The notes below the pieces were generated by a model. That model searched no databases. It worked only from the letters and a program-made list of their open reading frames with translations, and was not told where the DNA came from. A stretch of 64,000 nucleotides of DNA, from the NCBI GenBank assembly GCA_033764075.1, contig JANRJH010000029.1:92039-156038 (forward strand). The letters are read 5' to 3'. The DNA is from M3007 sp033764075. Lineage in GTDB: Bacteria > Bacteroidota > Bacteroidia > Chitinophagales > Saprospiraceae. How positions within the stretch are numbered: the stretch's first letter is position 1; every line of letters begins with the position of its first letter. Of this stretch, positions 60,636 through 64,000 are shown in pieces. The position numbers and the translations under genes were made by a program.

Positions 60636-61586
60636 TTAGAAATCTGTAAACCGGTACCGTTCGCCGTACTTTTGTATCCACTGCAACAGGGCAAAAGCAT
60701 CGTCTGCCCGGAACAGTTCCGTTCCCGGGTTTTGGGTGGCAGCGGTTCCGCAGGCGACGCCGGTCTGTGCCATCTGACGGTAAGTCTGGCCTTGTGCGAG
60801 CGACCACACCATGCCGGCCACCATGCTGTCACCAGCGCCGACCGTGCTTTGTTTTTTGACCATGGGCGCGGGTATGTGCTCAAAGCCCTCCCTGGTCACC
60901 AGCAAGGCGCCCTGGGGCCCCAGGGAAACCACCACCACCGCACAGAGTCCCCTGTGGATGATCTCCATAGCCGCATCATCAACCTGGTTCATTTCCAGTT
61001 TCGGCACACCGGCAAGCGCACTCAGCTCACCCAGATTGGGTTTTAGGAGAAATACGCCTACTTCCGTTGCCGCCCGGAGCGCCGGCCCGGAGGTATCGAT
61101 GACCAGTTTTGCGCCGGTTGCCTTGGCGCGTTCGGCAACAACGGAAAAATAATGCTCCGGCAATCCCGTCGGCAGGCTGCCGCTGGCCACAACCAGATCG
61201 GGTTTTAGCCCAAAGAGCGCATCCAGGCACGCATTTGCTTCGGTCTCTGTCATGACCTCTCCCGGCAGGGTAAACCGGTATTGCACATTGGAGACGCTTT
61301 CCGTGACGGAGATGTTTTCCCGGGTCTCGCTGCCGACGGGTATGGCCAGGATCGGGATACCCGCCCGTGTGAGCAGATCCTTCAGTTTTTCGCCCGTGCT
61401 CCCGCCGGCGGGAAAAACGGCAGTGCTTTGCCCCCCCAGCTTTTGAATACCCTTGGAAACATTGATGCCGCCGCCGCCGGGATCGGTACGCATGGGCGTA
61501 CACCGGAGTTTTTGCTCCGGCACCAGGCGTTCAACGGTGGTGCTCTTGTCCAAAGCCGGATTCAGGGTTAAGGTGGCTATTTTCAT
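60636..61586 (-). CDS. PfkB-family hexose (1-phosphofructo-) kinase
   Basis: 316 aa. KIATLTLNPALDKSTTVERL, DPGGGGINVSKGIQKLGG, ASGSLPTGLPEHYF and TVGAGDSMVAGMV (catalytic Asp in GAGDS). The combination fits the 1-phosphofructokinase/hexose-6-phosphate subfamily; the natural sugar phosphate cannot be told from sequence. Start at 61586 agrees with a TACCTTTG element just upstream; the open frame upstream crosses the divergent alkA gene. Confidence 0.87.
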   Translation of the reverse strand: MKIATLTLNPALDKSTTVERLVPEQKLRCTPMRTDPGGGGINVSKGIQKLGGQSTAVFPAGGSTGEKLKDLLTRAGIPILAIPVGSETRENISVTESVSNVQYRFTLPGEVMTETEANACLDALFGLKPDLVVASGSLPTGLPEHYFSVVAERAKATGAKLVIDTSGPALRAATEVGVFLLKPNLGELSALAGVPKLEMNQVDDAAMEIIHRGLCAVVVVSLGPQGALLVTREGFEHIPAPMVKKQSTVGAGDSMVAGMVWSLAQGQTYRQMAQTGVACGTAATQNPGTELFRADDAFALLQWIQKYGERYRFTDF

Positions 61587-61606
61587 ATTGTCTTGCTTTG
61601 TCCAAC

Positions 61607-61614
61607 CAAAGGTA
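61607..61614 (-). promoter_or_regulatory. -7 element of the PfkB-family kinase gene
   Basis: TACCTTTG on the minus strand, 20 nt before the ATG. No clear -33 element. Confidence 0.5.
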
Positions 61615-61638
61615 ATTGGTTTTGTTTTGCCCTGCACC

Positions 61639-62256
61639 ATGTATATCGAACTGAACGAATCCCTGTTGCAGGAAGCTACCCGCTGGTTGTGCGCCCGCGA
61701 CCCGGTCTTGCACCGGGTGTTCCGGCAACACGGATACCCCCCCCTGTGGAACCGTGCCCCCGGATTTGCTACGTTGACACACATCATCCTCGAACAACAG
61801 GTATCCCTCGCCTCCGCCAATGCCTGCTTTCGCCGGCTTCAGGACCACGTGGGCGAGGTGACCCCCACCGCCTTCCTTTCCCTCACCGACGAGACGCTCA
61901 GGGCCCTTGGATACAGCCGTCAGAAAATCCAGTACACCCGCAACCTGGCAGCGCACATCCACGACGGCAGGCTCGACCTCAACCTGCTCAACAGCATGGC
62001 CGACCACGACGTCCGCCAGGCGCTCACCCGCCTGAAAGGTATCGGCAACTGGACGGCGGACATATACCTGTCTGAATGTCTTTTGCGACCCGACATACTC
62101 CCGCAAGGCGACATCGCGATGCTCGAAGCCTGTAAAATGTTATACCTGTTGCCCCATCGCCCGGATCACCCTACCTTCGTCCGGCTAACCGAACACTGGC
62201 GCCCCTGGCGATCCGTCGGAACGCGCCTGCTCTGGCACCATTACCTGAACCGCTAA
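61639..62256 (+). CDS. DNA-3-methyladenine glycosylase, HhH-GPD (AlkA-like)
   Basis: 205 aa. ILEQQVSLASANACFRRL, the helix-hairpin-helix RLKGIGNWTADIYLSE and the following catalytic Asp in PQGDIAMLE. Lacks the N-terminal domain of E. coli AlkA, as do many small bacterial AlkA-like enzymes. It removes alkylated purines in base excision repair. It is divergent from the PfkB gene and 10 nt upstream of the SDR gene. Confidence 0.87.
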   Translation: MYIELNESLLQEATRWLCARDPVLHRVFRQHGYPPLWNRAPGFATLTHIILEQQVSLASANACFRRLQDHVGEVTPTAFLSLTDETLRALGYSRQKIQYTRNLAAHIHDGRLDLNLLNSMADHDVRQALTRLKGIGNWTADIYLSECLLRPDILPQGDIAMLEACKMLYLLPHRPDHPTFVRLTEHWRPWRSVGTRLLWHHYLNR

Positions 62257-62266
62257 ATCCTTCATT

Positions 62267-63070
62267 ATGGCCGGCTTTTTTTACCATAAACGCATCTGGA
62301 TCACCGGCGCATCTTCCGGCATCGGCGAATCGCTGGCCATTGCCCTGGCCAGACAAGGCGCGCACCTCATCTTGTCCTCCCGAAATGCCCTGGAACTCGA
62401 GCGCGTCGCTGCGGCATGCAAGGAAGCCGGCGCACCCGAAACAATCGTCCAGCCGCTGGACCTGGAACAATACATTGAACTGCCCGGCATTGCCGATCAA
62501 CTGATCCGGAAAGTGGGCAAGATAGACGTGCTCATCAACAACGGCGGCATCTCCCAACGCGCCCGGGCGCTCGACACCACGCTTGATGTGGACAAAAAAT
62601 TGATGGATGTCAATTACATGGGCACGGTCGCGCTGACAAAAGCGGTGCTGCCCCACATGTTGTTGCACGAACTGGGCCATATTGTGGTTGTCAGCAGCCT
62701 GGTGGGCATCATCGGCTCTCCCTTGCGATCATCCTATTCCGCAGCCAAACACGCCCTCCACGGTTTTTTCGACAGCCTGCGCGCCGAACTGGCGGAAACC
62801 CCCATACGGGTAACCATCATTTGCCCTGGTTTCATCCGGACTAACGTGAGCAAAAACGCCCTGACCGGCGCGGGGAAACCGCAAGGCAAAATGGACGAGG
62901 CTACCGGGAAGGGCATGCACCCCGATGTGGTAGCGCGCAAAATACTCCGCGCTGTGGAAAACGGTCGGGAGGAAGCCTATTTTGGCGGCCGGGAAGTACT
63001 GGCCATCTACCTCAAACGGTTTTTTCCAGGTTGGTTTTCGCGGATACTCCGACGTGCAAAAGTCACTTAG
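62267..63070 (+). CDS. Short-chain dehydrogenase/reductase
   Basis: 267 aa. Cofactor-binding WITGASSGIGESLAIALA, INNGGIS, catalytic Tyr and Lys in SYSAAKHAL, and IRVTIICPGFIRTNVS. Resembles the DHRS7-like/fatty ketone SDR group common next to unrelated repair genes in Bacteroidota. Substrate unknown; a basic C-terminus (GWFSRILRRAKVT) may contact the membrane. Follows alkA closely and may be co-transcribed. Confidence 0.87.
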   Translation: MAGFFYHKRIWITGASSGIGESLAIALARQGAHLILSSRNALELERVAAACKEAGAPETIVQPLDLEQYIELPGIADQLIRKVGKIDVLINNGGISQRARALDTTLDVDKKLMDVNYMGTVALTKAVLPHMLLHELGHIVVVSSLVGIIGSPLRSSYSAAKHALHGFFDSLRAELAETPIRVTIICPGFIRTNVSKNALTGAGKPQGKMDEATGKGMHPDVVARKILRAVENGREEAYFGGREVLAIYLKRFFPGWFSRILRRAKVT

Positions 63071-63108
63071 TGTTTAAACAGAAGCCTGTATCTGGTGTCC
63101 ATTACCGT

Positions 63109-63522
63109 TTATACCCTGGTAGTAGCCAGTATCCGTTTGATGCTGTAGCGACCACTGCCCTTCCCCGCCAGCATCAATAAACCACCGATGATGGCGATGT
63201 TTTTCATGAACAAAATGCTTTGCAGACGGAGCTGGTCTCCCTTGGGGTAGTTCCAGAAATCGTGAATGATGAAGGTGATCGGCGCCCAATACAGCAACAG
63301 CAGCACCACGCCGAAGGTAGTTCGGTATCCAATCAATACAAGTGTTCCGCCCAGCAACAACAGAAAAGTTGTCGCGTAGATCATCATATCCGGATGCCAG
63401 GTAAGCCCGTACAACGCCATGGTTTCCTTCGTTTTATCCATGTATAGTGCTGTATCAAATGCCTCGAAGATAAAAATGGCCGCCAGAAAAATGCGACCCA
63501 CCAGGTCAACAATGTCCCGCAT
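63109..63522 (-). CDS. DoxX-family membrane protein
   Basis: 137 aa with four hydrophobic segments: IVDLVGRIFLAAIFIFEA, MIYATTFLLLLGGTLVLIG, GVVLLLLYWAPITFI and ILFMKNIAIIGGLLMLAG. The LFMKNIAIIGGLLM block is typical of DoxX/YphA. The family is loosely linked to thiosulfate or quinone reactions, mostly without proof. Convergent with the SDR gene. Confidence 0.83.
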   Translation of the reverse strand: MRDIVDLVGRIFLAAIFIFEAFDTALYMDKTKETMALYGLTWHPDMMIYATTFLLLLGGTLVLIGYRTTFGVVLLLLYWAPITFIIHDFWNYPKGDQLRLQSILFMKNIAIIGGLLMLAGKGSGRYSIKRILATTRV

Positions 63523-63561
63523 GCATAGGGTGTTTGGTTAGCGGAGTGAAGGTACACCTTT

Positions 63562-63670
63562 TTCGAATGTCGAATTTCGAATTTCGAGTGTCGAATACTT
63601 CGGCTCTTGGTTACTACTTTAAGCCAAGGCCTTTGTATTCGGCACTCGACATTCGACATTCGACAATCGA
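63562..63670. repeat. Long imperfect inverted repeat (37-bp arms)
   Basis: The left arm (63562-63598) contains TCGAATTTCGAATTTCGAG and the right arm (63634-63670) the complementary ACTCGACATTCGACATTCG, with further pairing of GGC..TTGG and CCAAGGCC in the spacer. A dispersed palindromic repeat in the gap left of a T9SS gene; no coding sequence is credible between 63523 and 63861. Confidence 0.8.
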
Positions 63671-63804
63671 AAAAAAAAGCCCCCCTCCAGCATGCGGAGA
63701 GAGGCCATCCCAAAAACCGATTTTAAAGTACAAAATCGCTTTTCAGAATCCCGACAGGCTCGAGTGCCGGGTGCGTATGTGTCGTTTGCATCACTGCGGG
63801 AAGT

Positions 63805-63844
63805 GCCGGGGCGCTTTGGTTTCCTGTTCGGCGCCCCGGCTTTT
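63805..63844. terminator. GC-rich hairpin near the 3' end of the right-edge gene
   Basis: GCCGGGGCGC (63805-63814) and GCGCCCCGGC (63831-63840) form a perfect 10-bp stem, followed by TTTTCC on the + strand. It starts 18 nt beyond the stop codon of the right-edge minus gene and probably serves as its terminator despite lacking a T-tract in that direction. Confidence 0.6.
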
Positions 63845-63861
63845 CCTGCGGTGGTTGTGGC

Positions 63862-64000
63862 TTACTTCGTCTGAATCATCGACTTGGTAGCGCTGTCTTT
63901 CGCCGTTTCGAGGCGGTAGTACAGCATACCCGTCGTGTTCAGCAGCGAGCGGTCGATCATCACCGTGTTGTAACCTTTGGCGTAGTCGGCCGTTTGCTGG
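63862..64000 (-). CDS. C-terminal end of a T9SS-sorted secreted protein (partial)
   Basis: The last 45 codons of a minus-strand gene whose start is beyond the right edge. The encoded ADYAKGYNTVMIDRSLLN, TTGMLYYRLETAKDSATKS and terminal MIQTK are the last strands of a T9SS type A sorting domain (the GMLYYRLE and SATKSMI strands). Stop TAA is at 63862-63864. The function of the protein cannot be told from this part. Confidence 0.75.
   Translation of the reverse strand, partial: QQTADYAKGYNTVMIDRSLLNTTGMLYYRLETAKDSATKSMIQTK

Noticed and set aside
1..64000. tRNA, rRNA, tmRNA or riboswitch genes in the intergenic gaps
   Set aside because: Gaps were read for cloverleaf-like or known motif sequences and none was convincing; most gaps are too short or filled with palindromic repeats. 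A covariance-model scan would settle it.

Overview
The window is about 64 kb of chromosome from a member of the Bacteroidota, most likely a Saprospiria/Lewinellaceae-type bacterium. The evidence is three TonB-dependent receptors with carboxypeptidase-regulatory N-terminal domains, several secreted proteins with C-terminal type IX secretion (T9SS) sorting domains, a fused SecDF, a CrtD/CruF carotenoid pair, BshC, and many copies of the Bacteroidota-type promoter (TAnnTTTG, some with an upstream TTTG/TTG). The base composition is fairly GC-rich for the phylum. No rRNA, tRNA, CRISPR array, IS transposase or prophage was recognised.

Layout. 1-2.8 kb: bshC (cut by the left edge) and a MoxR/Mg-chelatase-like ATPase, minus strand. 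2.9-6.3 kb: a metal-type outer-membrane locus (HYC_CC_PP-like secreted protein, TonB receptor, secreted HMA protein) followed by palindromes and a DUF2892 gene scrap. 6.3-7.9 kb: a TlpA-like thioredoxin and an intact DUF2892 gene. 7.9-15.7 kb is the accessory core: a truncated caspase-like gene, two paralogous MNT/HEPN toxin-antitoxin pairs, a 1333-aa BNR/LamG/T9SS surface protein one base after the first HEPN gene, a PagL-like enzyme, a GNAT gene, a YdeI gene lacking its N-terminal half, and a second degenerate copy of the GNAT 3' end. 15.7-22.6 kb: a strong terminator in the leader of a secreted GH13 enzyme, then a thioesterase, dprA, an SH3 protein, a VanZ protein and an aminotransferase. 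22.6-28.1 kb: an extracellular nuclease / TonB receptor / DUF5689 lipoprotein locus. 28.1-32.6 kb: DUF5683, rhomboid, glucosaminidase, a decayed DUF6922/AbiEii toxin-antitoxin pair and a secreted M28 peptidase. 32.7-42 kb: aroC, psd, asd, a coiled-coil protein, an S41 peptidase and secDF. 42-46.8 kb: a TonB receptor diverging from a MarR regulator, pirin, and a five-unit nested-hairpin repeat array. 46.8-51.2 kb: crtD-cruF-gpx and prfC. 51.2-64 kb: an unusual membrane P-loop-like protein, PPTase, DinB, an rRNA methyltransferase, a dockerin/T9SS protein, prohibitin, sucD, a FtsB/DivIC protein, adk, a PfkB kinase, alkA, an SDR, DoxX and the end of another T9SS protein.

How it fits together. Most of the window is housekeeping plus envelope and secretion functions: outer-membrane import (TonB receptors), protein export (SecDF, T9SS substrates) and carotenoid pigmentation. 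The plastic part is 5.7-15.7 kb and 30.4-31.0 kb. There, toxin-antitoxin modules, truncated genes and several families of palindromic intergenic repeats sit together, as expected of repeat-mediated rearrangement. The observations most worth following are the two mosaic MNT/HEPN modules with the structure around the second one, the AbiEii relic that lost its catalytic core, the promoter-terminator arrangement ahead of the GH13 gene, and the predicted periplasmic protein with a P-loop lacking its lysine.
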